A stretch of DNA of 64,000 nt from Kiloniellaceae bacterium (GCA_021776195.1 JAJFGK010000090.1:11131-75130), one strand, 5' to 3'; positions 8,389 to 18,969 are shown, numbered from the stretch's first letter. Notes: a model not told the origin generated them from the letters alone. Translations and numbers: made by a program.

Positions 8389-9375
8389 ATGGCAAAACAC
8401 CGCAACCGACTGCCACAGCTCCACGGCCATCACGTCACGACCGAGGGCGGCATGGAGACGACGGTGCAGTACAAGGATGGCTTTGAGATACCGCATTTTT
8501 GTCTCTTTCACCTCTTGAACGACCCCGAGGCGACAGAGGCGCTGCGAACCTATCATCGCAAGGTCGCCGAAGCGGCCTTGGCGCACGGGTTTGGCACCCT
8601 CATGGAGGGATTGCACTATCGGGCAAGCCGGGATTGGGGCGGATTGTTTGGCTATTCGCGCGAAGGCCTGGCCGAGATCAACCTGCAAGGGATCGAGTTC
8701 TATCGCGAGCTCGCCCGGGAGTACGAAACGGCGGACTGCCCCATGCCAATCGGCGGCGTCGTCGGCCCGCGAGGCGATGCCTACAAGATCGGCCGGCTGC
8801 CCGACGCGGCGGAGGCCGAGGATTACCATTCCGAGCAGATCGAGACATTCCGCCGGGCCGATGTGGACATGGTGTCCGGCGTGACGCTCAGCGGAACCGA
8901 GGAGGCGATCGGTATCGCCCGGGCGGCCAAGGCCCAGGGCTTGCCGGTGGCCCTGTCCTTCACCGTCGAAAAGAACGGCCGTCTGGCAACCGGTCCCTCG
9001 CTGCGCGAGGCCATCGCCGAGGTGGACGCGGCCACCGATTCAACGCCGATCTATTACATGGTCAATTGCGCCCATCCGACCGATTTCGCGCCGGCGCTGG
9101 AGCCGGGAGACTGGCTGGCCCGCCTCGGCGGGTTCATGCCGAACGCGGCGACCCACGACAAAGGGACGCTCTGTCAATTGGGCCACCTGGAGGAAGGCGA
9201 TCCGGTTGAACTTGGTGCCCAGATGGCTGACCTGGCGCGGCGCCTTCCCCACATCACCGTCTGGGGCGGCTGCTGCGGGACCGATTCGGCCCATATCGGC
9301 GAGATCTGCCGCCAAGTTGCGGCTGTCCGGAATGAATCGACGGAATCAGCCGGGACGAGGGCCGCGGTGGCCTAG
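8389..9375 (+). CDS. Homocysteine S-methyltransferase family protein
   Basis: A 328-residue Pcv/MmuM-type barrel. The zinc-binding cysteines of this family are visible as NCAHP (Cys227) and GGCC (Cys295-Cys296), and the N-terminal TEGGMETT replaces the usual DGGMGT. Family members transfer a methyl group from S-methylmethionine, betaine or a similar donor to homocysteine. Start ATG 8389 is set by AAGGAG at 8374-8379, nine bases upstream; the frame is open further upstream without support. Given methylamine-type genes elsewhere in the window, a methylated-amine or sulfonium donor is possible, but that is inference. It converges on the molybdoenzyme gene with a ten-base gap. Confidence 0.85.
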   Translation: MAKHRNRLPQLHGHHVTTEGGMETTVQYKDGFEIPHFCLFHLLNDPEATEALRTYHRKVAEAALAHGFGTLMEGLHYRASRDWGGLFGYSREGLAEINLQGIEFYRELAREYETADCPMPIGGVVGPRGDAYKIGRLPDAAEAEDYHSEQIETFRRADVDMVSGVTLSGTEEAIGIARAAKAQGLPVALSFTVEKNGRLATGPSLREAIAEVDAATDSTPIYYMVNCAHPTDFAPALEPGDWLARLGGFMPNAATHDKGTLCQLGHLEEGDPVELGAQMADLARRLPHITVWGGCCGTDSAHIGEICRQVAAVRNESTESAGTRAAVA

Positions 9376-9384
9376 CTCGCGGGT

Positions 9385-11784
9385 TCAATCCAGTCGCTTG
9401 ACCTCGCAGAGGTAGGCGCGCATTGGGACGGAGCCGCTCACCGGGTCGACAGCGTCGTGGCCGATCACGAGATTGAAGTTGGCGCTGTCCCGGCCGAACG
9501 CCTCGAAACCGGGGGCGCCGATTTCAGGACAGGCCTGCCACCAACCGTGCTGCCCACAAACCACCTGTGGATCCAAAGCCTCGTCGAGCCGCGCCCGGGC
9601 CCGCGCCCGGCCGTGGGGCGTTTCGACGGTCACCCAGTCGCCGGCCGCGATTTGGCGGGTGGATGCGGCGTCGGGATGCAGATCGACCTGGGGGTCGGGC
9701 GCCCGGCGGCGCAGGCTGGGAAGGCCTCGGTGCTGACTCTCGCAATAGAGCGAATCCTTCGCGCAGGTCAGGATCAAGGGGTAGCTCGACGTCAGCTCGG
9801 GTCTCGAATGAGGCCCGACCAGAGGCTCCTCGTAATCCGGAAGCGGGGGATAGCCCTGCTCCAACAAGGTCTCCGAATAGAACTCGATCTTGCGTGAAGG
9901 CGTGAGAAAGCCGCGCGGCACGCCATTCGTGCGTTCGCCATATTTCTGGTGGCGGAGATCCAGCGGCACAGAAACGCCGGCTGGGTTCTCCCGCAGGGTT
10001 TCGAGCGTCACACCGCTTGGCGCCAGTTGGTGACGGTAGGCCGCCTCGATGTCGCCCTCCCAGAAGTGCTCGCCGAGGCCAAGGCGGCAGGCAAGGTCGA
10101 ACACGATCTGGACGTCGGAGCGCGCCTCTCCGCGCGGCTCCACCAGCTTTCGGCGCAATTGGATGAGCGAACAGGCCGCTTCGCTGATCTCAAAGCCGAT
10201 TTTCAACCCTTCGGATTCGAACGGGCTGGTTGCCGGCAGGACAATGTCGGCCAGTTCCGCGCTGGGATTCATGAAGAGATCGACATGGACCTGGAAATCC
10301 AGGGCGGCCAGGGCCTCGCGGCCGCGCTCGCCGTCCGCGTGGGCCAGGAGCAAGTTCGAGCCGAAGCTGACGAGGCCGCGGACCGCATAGGGTTGGCGGT
10401 CCAGGATCGCCCGGTAAATCTCGCTCGAGGTGACATGATCGAAGCGTCCGAGGCCCAGGGGGCGCTCGCCAAGCCCGAGGGTTTTGGCGCGCTGTTCCGG
10501 CGCCAGCAATTCATCGCCCTGAACGTTGGCGCTGGGCGCCGCTGGAAACTGGACGTTGCCGCCCCTGGCGTCGAAATTTCCGGTCAAGGCATAGAGCAGG
10601 CCGATTGCCCGGGCGACCTGGGTCGCGTTCGACTGCTGCTCCAATCCGCTCCAGGCCATGTAGGCGACCGGCCGCGCCTCCCATAGGGTTTGCGCCGTTC
10701 GAACAACCAGCTCCGCCTCGACGCCGGTGATCCTCTCGACCTCCTGCGGATCGAAGCGGTTGCAAAGCTCGGCCGTGAGCTGGAAAGCGGGGCGGCAGGT
10801 AATGGGCCCCTGCAAGGTCTCGACATCGAAATGGCCGAACAGGGCGAGTCGGCCGTTGTCTCCCGCATAGCTGCCGCGGCCGGGGTCGTAGGCCACCGGC
10901 CGCCCCGCGGTTTCGTCCCAGGCAAGGTAGTTTTCCGCCGCACCGGAAGGGACAATATCCGCCTCGCGCAGAAAACGTCCGTTGTCGGCCCGGACCAGCA
11001 GCGGGCCATTGGTCCAATTGCGAATGAACCCCTCATCGTACCAGCCCCGGTCGATCATCACTTGGGCCAGACCGAGAGCCAGGGCGCCGTCGCTGCCCGG
11101 CCGCACCCGCAGCCAGTGATCGGCCTTGCGCGCCAGCCCGGCCAGGCGCGGGTCCACGACGATCAGGCGCGCGCCGCGCTTCTGTGCGGCCACGGTCGCC
11201 GTGGCATGGGCGATCCGGGACACCGTCGGGTTATAGCCCCAGAACAGAATGCAGCCGGCGTTCTCCAGGTCGGGCATACACTCGGCCGGAAGCCCGGCCC
11301 CGTAGGAGTATTGATTGGCCAGGTAGCGGCCCCAGCCGCAAAGCTCCATCGAAATGGAGTGATTGGGGCTGCCAAAGGCCCGTCGCAGGCGACGGACCCA
11401 ATCGACCGAGTCCGACAGCGCGGAGGTGGAGGGCGAGGCGTTGTTGAAGGCGACGCATTCGGCACCATGCCGATCCGACAGGGCGGTCAGTTTCTGGGCG
11501 ACGGCATCGAGGGCTTCATCCCAACCAATCCGTTGCCAACCGGGATCGGCATCGCCCTTCGGCCGGGTCCGCTTCATCGGGTAGAGCAGCCGGTCCGGGT
11601 GATAGACAAGTTCCGGCGCGACCTTTCCCTTGATGCAGAGCGCCTGGCCGGTCGGATGGGATGGATCTGGCCTGAGGGCGACGAAGCGGCCGTTCTCGAC
11701 AGTCGCGATGGCGCCGCAACGGGAGATGCAGAGCGCGCAGAAACTGGGAATCTCTTCGGTTTTCGGAGTCTCGGCAGACATCAT
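9385..11784 (-). CDS. Cytoplasmic molybdopterin oxidoreductase (DMSO reductase superfamily), substrate unknown
   Basis: A 799-residue single-gene molybdoenzyme. An N-terminal 4Fe-4S site (CALCISRC then a later Cys in ALCIKG) precedes the bis-MGD catalytic domains and a C-terminal cofactor-binding domain. A Cys in SMELCGWG sits where the Mo ligand is expected. There is no twin-arginine leader, so it is cytoplasmic, and no partner Fe-S or membrane subunit is adjacent, unlike soeA later in the window. Start is at 11784, where ATG ATG follows GAGG. Thiosulfate/polysulfide reductase-like, formate dehydrogenase-like or hydratase-like roles are all possible. The family is certain and the substrate is not assignable. 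Confidence 0.85.
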   Translation of the reverse strand: MMSAETPKTEEIPSFCALCISRCGAIATVENGRFVALRPDPSHPTGQALCIKGKVAPELVYHPDRLLYPMKRTRPKGDADPGWQRIGWDEALDAVAQKLTALSDRHGAECVAFNNASPSTSALSDSVDWVRRLRRAFGSPNHSISMELCGWGRYLANQYSYGAGLPAECMPDLENAGCILFWGYNPTVSRIAHATATVAAQKRGARLIVVDPRLAGLARKADHWLRVRPGSDGALALGLAQVMIDRGWYDEGFIRNWTNGPLLVRADNGRFLREADIVPSGAAENYLAWDETAGRPVAYDPGRGSYAGDNGRLALFGHFDVETLQGPITCRPAFQLTAELCNRFDPQEVERITGVEAELVVRTAQTLWEARPVAYMAWSGLEQQSNATQVARAIGLLYALTGNFDARGGNVQFPAAPSANVQGDELLAPEQRAKTLGLGERPLGLGRFDHVTSSEIYRAILDRQPYAVRGLVSFGSNLLLAHADGERGREALAALDFQVHVDLFMNPSAELADIVLPATSPFESEGLKIGFEISEAACSLIQLRRKLVEPRGEARSDVQIVFDLACRLGLGEHFWEGDIEAAYRHQLAPSGVTLETLRENPAGVSVPLDLRHQKYGERTNGVPRGFLTPSRKIEFYSETLLEQGYPPLPDYEEPLVGPHSRPELTSSYPLILTCAKDSLYCESQHRGLPSLRRRAPDPQVDLHPDAASTRQIAAGDWVTVETPHGRARARARLDEALDPQVVCGQHGWWQACPEIGAPGFEAFGRDSANFNLVIGHDAVDPVSGSVPMRAYLCEVKRLD

Positions 11785-12099
11785 GCAACCACCTCGGCCT
11801 TGATCGGGCTACAGTCAGACCGATGCGCGATTGAATTGCAACAGCGCTTCTTGCCGGGACCAGAGGCCCGTCTCGACCGCCAAGCTGTCATGCCGTACGA
11901 TAATGTGGTGGCAGACAAAGGTGGCGTTCGATCAATGGTTAATGCCGGGCAAGGCCTCGATCGACAAGTCTATAGGGGAGCTTGTCTCGGGTGTGCTAAG
12001 ATTGTTGGTTGATCCGAGAGGTTCCCAAAGAAGTCCAGGCTTGATCATTTGGGCGCCAGGCAAGTTACCCTGCCGGTTGGAAAGTAAACGGCCCCGACC
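11785..12099. other. Divergent intergenic region, molybdoenzyme / RND pump
   Basis: About 315 bases contain the promoters of two divergent genes. The segment is less GC-rich than its neighbours. No coding sequence with family resemblance and no clear operator palindrome was recognised. No regulator gene of the TetR or MarR type accompanies the pump here. Confidence 0.45.
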
Positions 12100-13209
12100 A
12101 TGACTCTGCATAGACAGATCGGCCTCATTGCGCTCTTGGCGATCCTGCTCGCGCTGGGCTGGCTATGGCTGACCAGCCGCGCCGAGATTGCCGAGTCGAG
12201 CGAGCCCGGACCCCGGTCCTCGAGCACGCTGGTCCTCGTGGAGGCGCTGACCCTGGCCGCCGACCGGGTGGTCTTGCGCGCGGTCGGCACCGGCGAGGCG
12301 CTCAGATCGGCGTCGCTGCACCCCACCGAGGCGGGCGACGTGGTCAAGGTCTTGTTCGAGGCCGAACAGCGGGTCGCGAAGGGGGCGCCGCTATTGCGTC
12401 TGGAGGACGAGCACCAGCGTCTCGCGGTGCGCTTGGCGGAAATCGCCGAGACCGAGGCGCGCCGCCAGGTGACCCGTTTCGAGAAGCTCGCTCCGAAAGG
12501 CAATGTCTCGGCCGTTTCCCTGCAAACGGCCCAGGCCGAGCTCGAAAGCGCCAGTCTGCGGCTGGCCCAGGCCCAGGTCGCGCTGCAGGACCGGACGGTG
12601 ACGGCGCCCTTTGACGGTGTGATCGGTCTTTCCGAGATCGAGCCGGGCGACCGGGTCACGGAGGAGACCATGATTGCCACCCTGGATGACCGCTCGGCGC
12701 TCCAGATCCGCTTCACGGTGCCCGAGGAGTACGCGGGCCGCCTGGTGATCGGCGATCTCATCGCCGTCCACCCCTGGACGCGCCCGGACCAGGAGCTCTA
12801 CGGCACCATCTCGGCAACCGACAGCCGCATCGATCCGGCGTCCAGATCCTTGCGGGTGAAGGCCTTGATCCCCAATCCCGACGAGGCGCTCCGCCCCGGC
12901 ACCTCCTTCAACGTGCGGCTGGAGTTCACCGGGGCCTCCTATCCGAGCGTTCCCGAGGTGGCCGTGCTTTGGAGCCGGGACGGCGCCTACCTGTGGCGCA
13001 TTGTCGAGGACCGGGCCGAGAAGGTCTTTGTCGCCGTTGTGCGCCGCGACCAGGGGCGCGTTCTGGTGAAAGGCCAGTTGCGGGCGGGCGACCTGATCGT
13101 GGTCGAGGGCGTCCAGGGGCTCCGGAACGGTCAGCAGGTGGAGCCGCAACCTTACCCGGGCGACCAGCTCGGCAGCCTGTCGCCGGCCGGCCCGAGCGAA
13201 GCCACGTGA
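12100..13209 (+). CDS. RND efflux periplasmic adaptor (membrane fusion protein)
   Basis: A 369-residue adaptor that links an RND inner-membrane pump to an outer-membrane channel. It has an N-terminal membrane anchor at about residues 7-24, a split lipoyl domain, a short helical hairpin rich in Ala, Glu and Leu (about residues 108-160), then beta-barrel and membrane-proximal domains. The lipoyl halves are recognised by the LHPTEAGDV and TVTAPFDGVIG segments. The stop overlaps the start of the pump gene by one base (TGATG), so the two form one operon. No outer-membrane factor gene lies nearby; a TolC-type protein encoded elsewhere is presumed. Confidence 0.9.
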   Translation: MTLHRQIGLIALLAILLALGWLWLTSRAEIAESSEPGPRSSSTLVLVEALTLAADRVVLRAVGTGEALRSASLHPTEAGDVVKVLFEAEQRVAKGAPLLRLEDEHQRLAVRLAEIAETEARRQVTRFEKLAPKGNVSAVSLQTAQAELESASLRLAQAQVALQDRTVTAPFDGVIGLSEIEPGDRVTEETMIATLDDRSALQIRFTVPEEYAGRLVIGDLIAVHPWTRPDQELYGTISATDSRIDPASRSLRVKALIPNPDEALRPGTSFNVRLEFTGASYPSVPEVAVLWSRDGAYLWRIVEDRAEKVFVAVVRRDQGRVLVKGQLRAGDLIVVEGVQGLRNGQQVEPQPYPGDQLGSLSPAGPSEAT

Positions 13210-16200
13210 TGCTGCGCAGCAGCGAATTGCCCTCTCTGGCGGTCCGGCGGCCGACGCTGATCGTGGTCTTGAACCTGCTGATCATCATTGCCGGCCTCGG
13301 GGCCATGTTGGGTGTCGAGGTGCGCGAACTGCCGGACGTGGACCGTCCGGTGGTCACGGTGCGGGCCTTCTTCGACGGCGCCTCGCCGGAGACCATGGAC
13401 GCCGAGGTCACCAGCGTCATCGAGGGGGCGGTCGCCCGGGTGTCCGGCGTCCAGACCATCAACGCGGCGAGCGAGGAGAACAACGCCCGGCTCCGTGCCG
13501 AGTTCGCGACCAACATCGACCTGGACGTGGCCGCCAACGACGTCCGCGAAGCCGTCGCCGGGATCGAGCGCCAACTGCCCGAGGGGGTCGAGGACATCAC
13601 CGTCGTCAAGGCCGATGCGGATGCCCGGCCCATCATTCGCCTCGCCCTGGTGAGCGACCGCCTGTCCCAGGAGGCCCTGACCCGCCTGGCCGAGGACGAG
13701 ATCGCCACCGAGCTTTCGGCCATTCCCGGTGTCGCCACGGTCGATCTCTTCGGCGACCAGGAAGAGGTGCTGCGCATTGTGGTGGAGCCCCTGCGCCTGG
13801 CCAGCTACGGCCTTTCCATCGACGACCTGTCGGCGGTGCTGCGGAGCACCAGCCTCGACGTGCCGGCCGGCAGCTTCAAGTCCGACGACCAGCTGCTCCT
13901 CGTGCGGGCCGATGCCTCGGTCTGGCGGCCCGCCGACATGGAAGCGCTCGAGCTGCGCGACGACGTGCGCCTGGGCGATGTGGCCCGGGCGTTCTATGGG
14001 CCGGCCGATGCCGAAAGCTACAGCCTGCTGAATGGCCGCAAGGTCGTGGGCCTTGGCATCGTGCGCCGGGCGCAGTCCAACAGCATCGAGATATCCGCGG
14101 GTGTCGACCGCCTGATCGAGCGCCTGAACGGACGCCTCAGGGACGCGCAGCTGGTCAAGATTTCCGACGATGCGCGTTTCATTCGGGGTGCGGTGCGTGA
14201 GGTGATTATCAGTCTCGCCATCGCTGTCGGCGTGGTGATCGCGGTCATCTTCCTCTTCATGGGCGCGTTGCGCCCGACGCTGATTCCCGCCGTCGCCATA
14301 CCGGTCGCCCTGATCGGCACGATCGCCGCCATCTGGCTGCTCGGCTTCTCGATCAACATTCTGACACTCCTGGCCCTGGTCCTGGCCACGGGCATGATCG
14401 TCGACGACGCCATCGTGGTGGTGGAGAACATCCAGCGTAAGCGCGCCGAGGGCCTGAAGCCCCTGGCCGCGGCCGTCGTCGGCACCCGGCAGGTCTTTTT
14501 CGCGGTGCTGGCCACCACCGCGACCCTGGTTTCGGTTTTCGTGCCGATCGCCTTCCTGCCCGGGACGGCGGGGCGCCTGTTCACGGAGTTCGCCTTCGTG
14601 CTCGCCATCGCGGTCATGATCTCCTCCTTCGTCGCGCTGTCGCTCGGGCCCATGCTGGCCTCGCGCCTGGCGATGGGAACCGGCTATGGCGGCGAGGGGG
14701 CCGGCGGCGTCCTGGCCAAGCTCGCCGCCGGCTGCACGGCGGCCTATCGCCGGATTCTCGATTTCACGCTCTCGGCCCGCCTGCTGGTCCTGACCGCCGC
14801 CGTCCTGGTGGCCTCTTCGGCGCTCCTGATCTATCCGACCATCGACGAGGAGCTGCTGCCGAGCGAAGATCGCGGCCTCATTCTCATCTCGATGCAGGGG
14901 CCGGACGGGGTCGGGCTGGACTATATGGACCGGCAGTCGGCCCAGGCGGAGAAGATACTGGAGCCCCTGCGGGCGCGCGGCGAGATCTCCAACGTGCTGT
15001 CCATCGTCGGCCGGTGGGACCTGAACCGCGTCTACATTATCGCGCCGCTCGCCCCCTGGCTGGAGCGCACCCGCAGCCAGGCCGAGATCGCCGCCGAGCT
15101 GCGCCCGAAGTTAAAGACGATTCCCGGCGCCACGGCACGGGTCTGGACGCCCAACAGCTTGAACATCTGGCGGACCGGCGGCCGCGTGGAGTTCGCGCTG
15201 ACCGGAACCAACTACAAGGACATCGCGGCGGCGGCCGACGATTTCCTGGAGACCATTCGCGACCGTCTGCCGCAGTTCGACGACCCGGAGGTCGAGTTCC
15301 AGCAGACCCAGCCGCAACTGACCGTCCAGATCGACCGCCGGCGCGCCGAGGACCTGGGGATCCCGATCGAGGGCATCGTCGACACCCTGCGAGCGATGAT
15401 CGGCGGGTTCGAGGTGGCCGAGCTCAACGTCGACGACCGCTCGATCCCGGTGCTGCTGGAATCGGCGGCTGGCGCGATCAACGACCCGACGGACCTGCAC
15501 AACCTTTTCGTCCCCAGATCCGGGGGCGAACTGGAGCCCCTGTCGGCCTTCGTCAAGCTCGAGGAGGCGGGCATCGCCGCGGAGCTGGACCGCACCGGCC
15601 AGAAACGGGCCGTCGAGATCGATGCCTCTTTGCCGCCTGGCTACGGACTGCTGCGGGCGATGTCGGAGGTCGAGGCCATCGCCAAGGAGGTCCTGCCCAA
15701 GGGTATCGGGCTGCTCTTCCTGAACGAGGCCGCGACCCTGCAGGATACCTCCCATGAAGTGGCGATCACCTTCGCCGTGGCCATCGTGGTGGTCCTGCTG
15801 GTCCTTTCCGCCCAGTTCGAAAGCCTGCTCAGCGCCCTGGTCATCGTGCTGACGGTGCCCTTCGGCCTTGCCGCCGCGGTCTTCGCGCTGAAGTTCACGG
15901 ATTCCACCCTGAACATCTATAGCCAGATCGGCTTGATCATCCTGGTGGGCCTCATGGCCAAGAACGGGATACTGGTGGTCGAGTTCGCCGATCAGCAGCG
16001 CGACCGCGGCCTGTCGGTGCGCGAGGCCATTCATATGGCCGCCATGACCCGCCTGCGGCCGGTGATGATGACCATGCTTTCGACCGTGCTGGGCACGCTC
16101 CCGCTGATCGTCAGCGGCGGTCCCGGCGCGGAGGCCCGCAACGCGATTGGCTGGGTCGTCTTCGGTGGCTTGGGAATCTCGACCCTCTTTACCCTGATCC

Positions 16201-16328
16201 TGATCCCTGTGATCTACAGCCTGCTCGCGCCGCTGGCGGCGCCCCGCGCCCACGCGGGCATCCGGCTCGACAGGGAACTCCGGGAACTGGAAGAGGCGGC
16301 CTTGCAGCTCCCCAAAGCCGCCGAGTAG
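13209..16328 (+). CDS. RND efflux pump inner-membrane transporter (HAE1/AcrB type)
   Basis: A 1039-residue proton-driven pump with two repeats of six membrane helices each and large periplasmic loops; the length is standard for the family. Proton-relay residues are visible: the paired Asp of ATGMIVDDAIVVVEN in TM4 and the Lys of GLMAKNGILVVEF in TM10. Start ATG 13209 overlaps the adaptor stop; a GTG one codon earlier is possible. It probably exports hydrophobic or amphiphilic compounds, but the substrate cannot be assigned. Heavy-metal CusA-type features were not noted. It converges on the oligopeptide-type ABC operon 47 bases downstream. Confidence 0.92.
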   Translation: MLRSSELPSLAVRRPTLIVVLNLLIIIAGLGAMLGVEVRELPDVDRPVVTVRAFFDGASPETMDAEVTSVIEGAVARVSGVQTINAASEENNARLRAEFATNIDLDVAANDVREAVAGIERQLPEGVEDITVVKADADARPIIRLALVSDRLSQEALTRLAEDEIATELSAIPGVATVDLFGDQEEVLRIVVEPLRLASYGLSIDDLSAVLRSTSLDVPAGSFKSDDQLLLVRADASVWRPADMEALELRDDVRLGDVARAFYGPADAESYSLLNGRKVVGLGIVRRAQSNSIEISAGVDRLIERLNGRLRDAQLVKISDDARFIRGAVREVIISLAIAVGVVIAVIFLFMGALRPTLIPAVAIPVALIGTIAAIWLLGFSINILTLLALVLATGMIVDDAIVVVENIQRKRAEGLKPLAAAVVGTRQVFFAVLATTATLVSVFVPIAFLPGTAGRLFTEFAFVLAIAVMISSFVALSLGPMLASRLAMGTGYGGEGAGGVLAKLAAGCTAAYRRILDFTLSARLLVLTAAVLVASSALLIYPTIDEELLPSEDRGLILISMQGPDGVGLDYMDRQSAQAEKILEPLRARGEISNVLSIVGRWDLNRVYIIAPLAPWLERTRSQAEIAAELRPKLKTIPGATARVWTPNSLNIWRTGGRVEFALTGTNYKDIAAAADDFLETIRDRLPQFDDPEVEFQQTQPQLTVQIDRRRAEDLGIPIEGIVDTLRAMIGGFEVAELNVDDRSIPVLLESAAGAINDPTDLHNLFVPRSGGELEPLSAFVKLEEAGIAAELDRTGQKRAVEIDASLPPGYGLLRAMSEVEAIAKEVLPKGIGLLFLNEAATLQDTSHEVAITFAVAIVVVLLVLSAQFESLLSALVIVLTVPFGLAAAVFALKFTDSTLNIYSQIGLIILVGLMAKNGILVVEFADQQRDRGLSVREAIHMAAMTRLRPVMMTMLSTVLGTLPLIVSGGPGAEARNAIGWVVFGGLGISTLFTLILIPVIYSLLAPLAAPRAHAGIRLDRELRELEEAALQLPKAAE

Positions 16329-16375
16329 CCGGATTGGAGCTTCGGCCGATGTGCCGGGCCGCCGAAGCGCCGGCG

Positions 16376-18040
16376 TCAGGCGGTGGCGCCGAAGAGTGTG
16401 TGGCGGCCGGGCGCGGCCTCGAGCAGGGCCCGGGTGTAGGGGTGCGCGGGCTGGGCATAGACCCGGGCGGTCGGGCCCTCCTCGACCACGACGCCGTGCT
16501 GCATCACCATGATACGGTCGCAGATCTGGGCGGCGACCCGCAGGTCGTGGGTGATGAAGAGCATGGCCAGTTCGAAGCGCTTGCGCACGTCGTCGAGCAG
16601 GTCCAGCACCTGGGCCTGGACCGAGACGTCGAGGGCCGAGACCGCCTCGTCGGCGATCAGCACCTTGGGCTCCATGGCCAGGGCCCGGGCGATGCAGAGG
16701 CGCTGGCGCTGGCCGCCGGAGAACTGGTGCGGAAAGCGCTCCAACGCGTCCGGCGCCAGGCCGACCACGCTCATCAACTCGCGGGCGCGGGCCAGGGCCT
16801 CGGCCTTGGAGAGGCCGAAGTTCATCGGGCCCTCGACGATCGATTGGCCCACGGTGCGGCGCGGATTGAGCGATCGGTAAGGATCCTGAAAGACGATCTG
16901 GACATCGCGCCGGTAGGGCCTGAGCGCGCGCTGGCCGAGCCCCGCGATATTCTGTCCGCCGATGGTAATCTCGCCGGCGGTCGGGTCGATCAGGCGCACG
17001 ATGCAGCGCGCGACGGTGGACTTGCCGGATCCGGACTCGCCCACCACCCCCAGGGTCTCGCCGCGCTGAACCACGAGGTCGACCTTCTGCGCCGCCGGCA
17101 CGGTGCGGCCGCGGCTGAACCAGCCGCCCGAGACATAGGTCTTGTCGAGGCCCTTGGCCGAGAGGGCCGGGGCGTCCTGGGCGATCGCCGCGCGCTCCGG
17201 CGGCACCAGGCTTGGCACCGAGGCCATCAGCATCTGGGTATAGGCATGCTGGGGCGCGCTCAGCACATCGGCCACCAGGCCCTGTTCGACGATACGGCCG
17301 TGCTGCATCACCACCACCCGGTCGGCGATCTCGGCGACCACGCCAAAGTCGTGGGTGATGAAGAGGACCCCGGTGCCGTGACTGCGCTGGATGTCCCTAA
17401 TCAGCTTGAGAATCTGCGCCTGGGTGGTCACGTCGAGCGCCGTGGTCGGCTCGTCGGCGATCAGGAGCCCGGGCTCCAGCGACAGGGCCATGGCGATCAT
17501 GATGCGCTGGCGCTGGCCGCCGGAAAGCTGGTGTGGATAGGTATCGGCGAGCTGTTCCGGGTCGGGCAGGTTCACGTCGCCCATGACCTCGATGACCCGG
17601 CGCCTGCGCGCCTCGGCGCTCAGGGTGGTGTGGATCTCCAGCATCTCGGCAATCTGGTCGCCGACCTTCATGACCGGGTTCAGCGCCGTCATCGGCTCCT
17701 GGAAGATCATCGCCATGCGCTGGCCGCGCAGATGCCGAAGCTCGGTCTCGGGTTTGGCCAGCAGGTCCTCGCCGTCGAGCAGGGCGCTACCGGCCACGGG
17801 TTTCAGTTCGCGCCGGGGGATCAGGCCCATGACCGTGTGGGCGGTGACCGACTTGCCGGAACCGGATTCGCCGACTACGCAGACGATCTCGCCCCGGCCG
17901 ACCTCGAAGGAAATATCCTCGATGGCATAGGTCCGATCCGCATCCTTGGGCAGTTCCACGGTCAGTCCCTGGAGGACCAGGACGGGCTGGCCGCCGCTGG
18001 AAGTCGCGGGAGCGGTCGTGCTTGGGTTTGCCGGCGCCAT
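16376..18040 (-). CDS. Fused two-domain ATPase of an oligopeptide-type ABC importer
   Basis: A 554-residue protein containing two complete ATPase domains, equivalent to DppD plus DppF in one chain (the YejF/GsiA arrangement). Domain 1 has [20 protein letters not shown] and a Walker B ending [10 protein letters not shown]; domain 2 has [20 protein letters not shown] and [10 protein letters not shown]. The short C-terminal extension after each domain carries the family's HPYT-type motif. It is the last gene of the operon and lies six bases from the second permease gene. It powers uptake of a peptide, opine, glutathione or similar solute. Confidence 0.92.
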   Translation of the reverse strand: MAPANPSTTAPATSSGGQPVLVLQGLTVELPKDADRTYAIEDISFEVGRGEIVCVVGESGSGKSVTAHTVMGLIPRRELKPVAGSALLDGEDLLAKPETELRHLRGQRMAMIFQEPMTALNPVMKVGDQIAEMLEIHTTLSAEARRRRVIEVMGDVNLPDPEQLADTYPHQLSGGQRQRIMIAMALSLEPGLLIADEPTTALDVTTQAQILKLIRDIQRSHGTGVLFITHDFGVVAEIADRVVVMQHGRIVEQGLVADVLSAPQHAYTQMLMASVPSLVPPERAAIAQDAPALSAKGLDKTYVSGGWFSRGRTVPAAQKVDLVVQRGETLGVVGESGSGKSTVARCIVRLIDPTAGEITIGGQNIAGLGQRALRPYRRDVQIVFQDPYRSLNPRRTVGQSIVEGPMNFGLSKAEALARARELMSVVGLAPDALERFPHQFSGGQRQRLCIARALAMEPKVLIADEAVSALDVSVQAQVLDLLDDVRKRFELAMLFITHDLRVAAQICDRIMVMQHGVVVEEGPTARVYAQPAHPYTRALLEAAPGRHTLFGATA

Positions 18041-18045
18041 GGCGG

Positions 18046-18969
18046 CTACATCTTCCTGGCGATGCGCGGGTCGAGTGTGTCGCGCAGGCCGTCGCCCAGG
18101 ACGTTGACCGCCAGCACCGTCGCCGCCAGGGCGATTCCCGGATAGAAGATGATCCAGGGCGCCAGCTGGAAGTAGGTGCGTCCCTCGGACATGATATTGC
18201 CCCAGCTCGGGATTTCCGGCGGGATGCCGGCGCCGAGGAAGCCGAGGATCGATTCCGTCAGCATGGCCGCGCCGCAGATGTAGGTCGCCTGAACAATCAT
18301 CGGGGCGATGGTGTTGGGCAGGATATGGCGGATCAGGATCAGCGGCAGCTTGGTGCCGGAGGCGATGGCCGCCTCGACATAGGGCTCCTCGCGCACCGTG
18401 AGGACGACCGCGCGCACCAGGCGCACGACGCGGGGGATCTCCGGGATGACGATGGCGACCACGACGGTGGCCAGGGTGGCCCCGGAAAGGGAAATCAGCG
18501 CGATGGCCAGCAGAATGGCGGGAATGGCCATGAGACCGTCCATGATCCGCATCACCACCGCGTCGATGGCCCGCACGTAGCCGGCGATGAGACCGAGCAC
18601 CAGGCCGATGGCGACCGCCAGGAGGGATACCGCGAGGCCGACCACGAGCGAGATTCGCGCGCCGTAGATGACCCGGGCGAAGTTGTCGCGGCCGAGATAG
18701 TCGGTGCCGAAGAAGTTGGCGCCGGTCGAGGGCTTCAGGCGGTTGGTCGGGTGGATGGCGGTCGGGTCCCCGGTGACCAGGGGGCCGAAGACGGCGATGA
18801 CCGCCATGACGGCCAGAAGGATGCCGCCGGCCATGATCGAGGGGTGCCGCCAGAGCAACGCGGCGAGGGTGGGCTCCGCCTGCCTGCCGGCCGCCATGAT
18901 GGGCAGATCTTCGGCACTGGCCAGGCTCTTGGGGTCGGTCAGGTCCTCGGGATTGGTCTGGGCGGTCAT
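18046..18969 (-). CDS. Oligopeptide-type ABC importer permease (DppC family)
   Basis: A 307-residue inner-membrane permease with an N-terminal cytoplasmic tail, a first membrane helix at about residues 40-60, and the typical BPD domain with five further helices. The region between helix 1 and the core contains FGTDYLGRDNFAR, a signature of this family. The start ATG overlaps the stop of the upstream permease by one base. Together with the DppB-like subunit it forms the translocation pore. Confidence 0.92.
   Translation of the reverse strand: MTAQTNPEDLTDPKSLASAEDLPIMAAGRQAEPTLAALLWRHPSIMAGGILLAVMAVIAVFGPLVTGDPTAIHPTNRLKPSTGANFFGTDYLGRDNFARVIYGARISLVVGLAVSLLAVAIGLVLGLIAGYVRAIDAVVMRIMDGLMAIPAILLAIALISLSGATLATVVVAIVIPEIPRVVRLVRAVVLTVREEPYVEAAIASGTKLPLILIRHILPNTIAPMIVQATYICGAAMLTESILGFLGAGIPPEIPSWGNIMSEGRTYFQLAPWIIFYPGIALAATVLAVNVLGDGLRDTLDPRIARKM

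Noticed and set aside
16334..18145. A 603-residue plus-strand open frame
   Set aside because: It lies entirely opposite the two-domain ABC ATPase; repeated shadow patterns such as DHHDA and no family motif.
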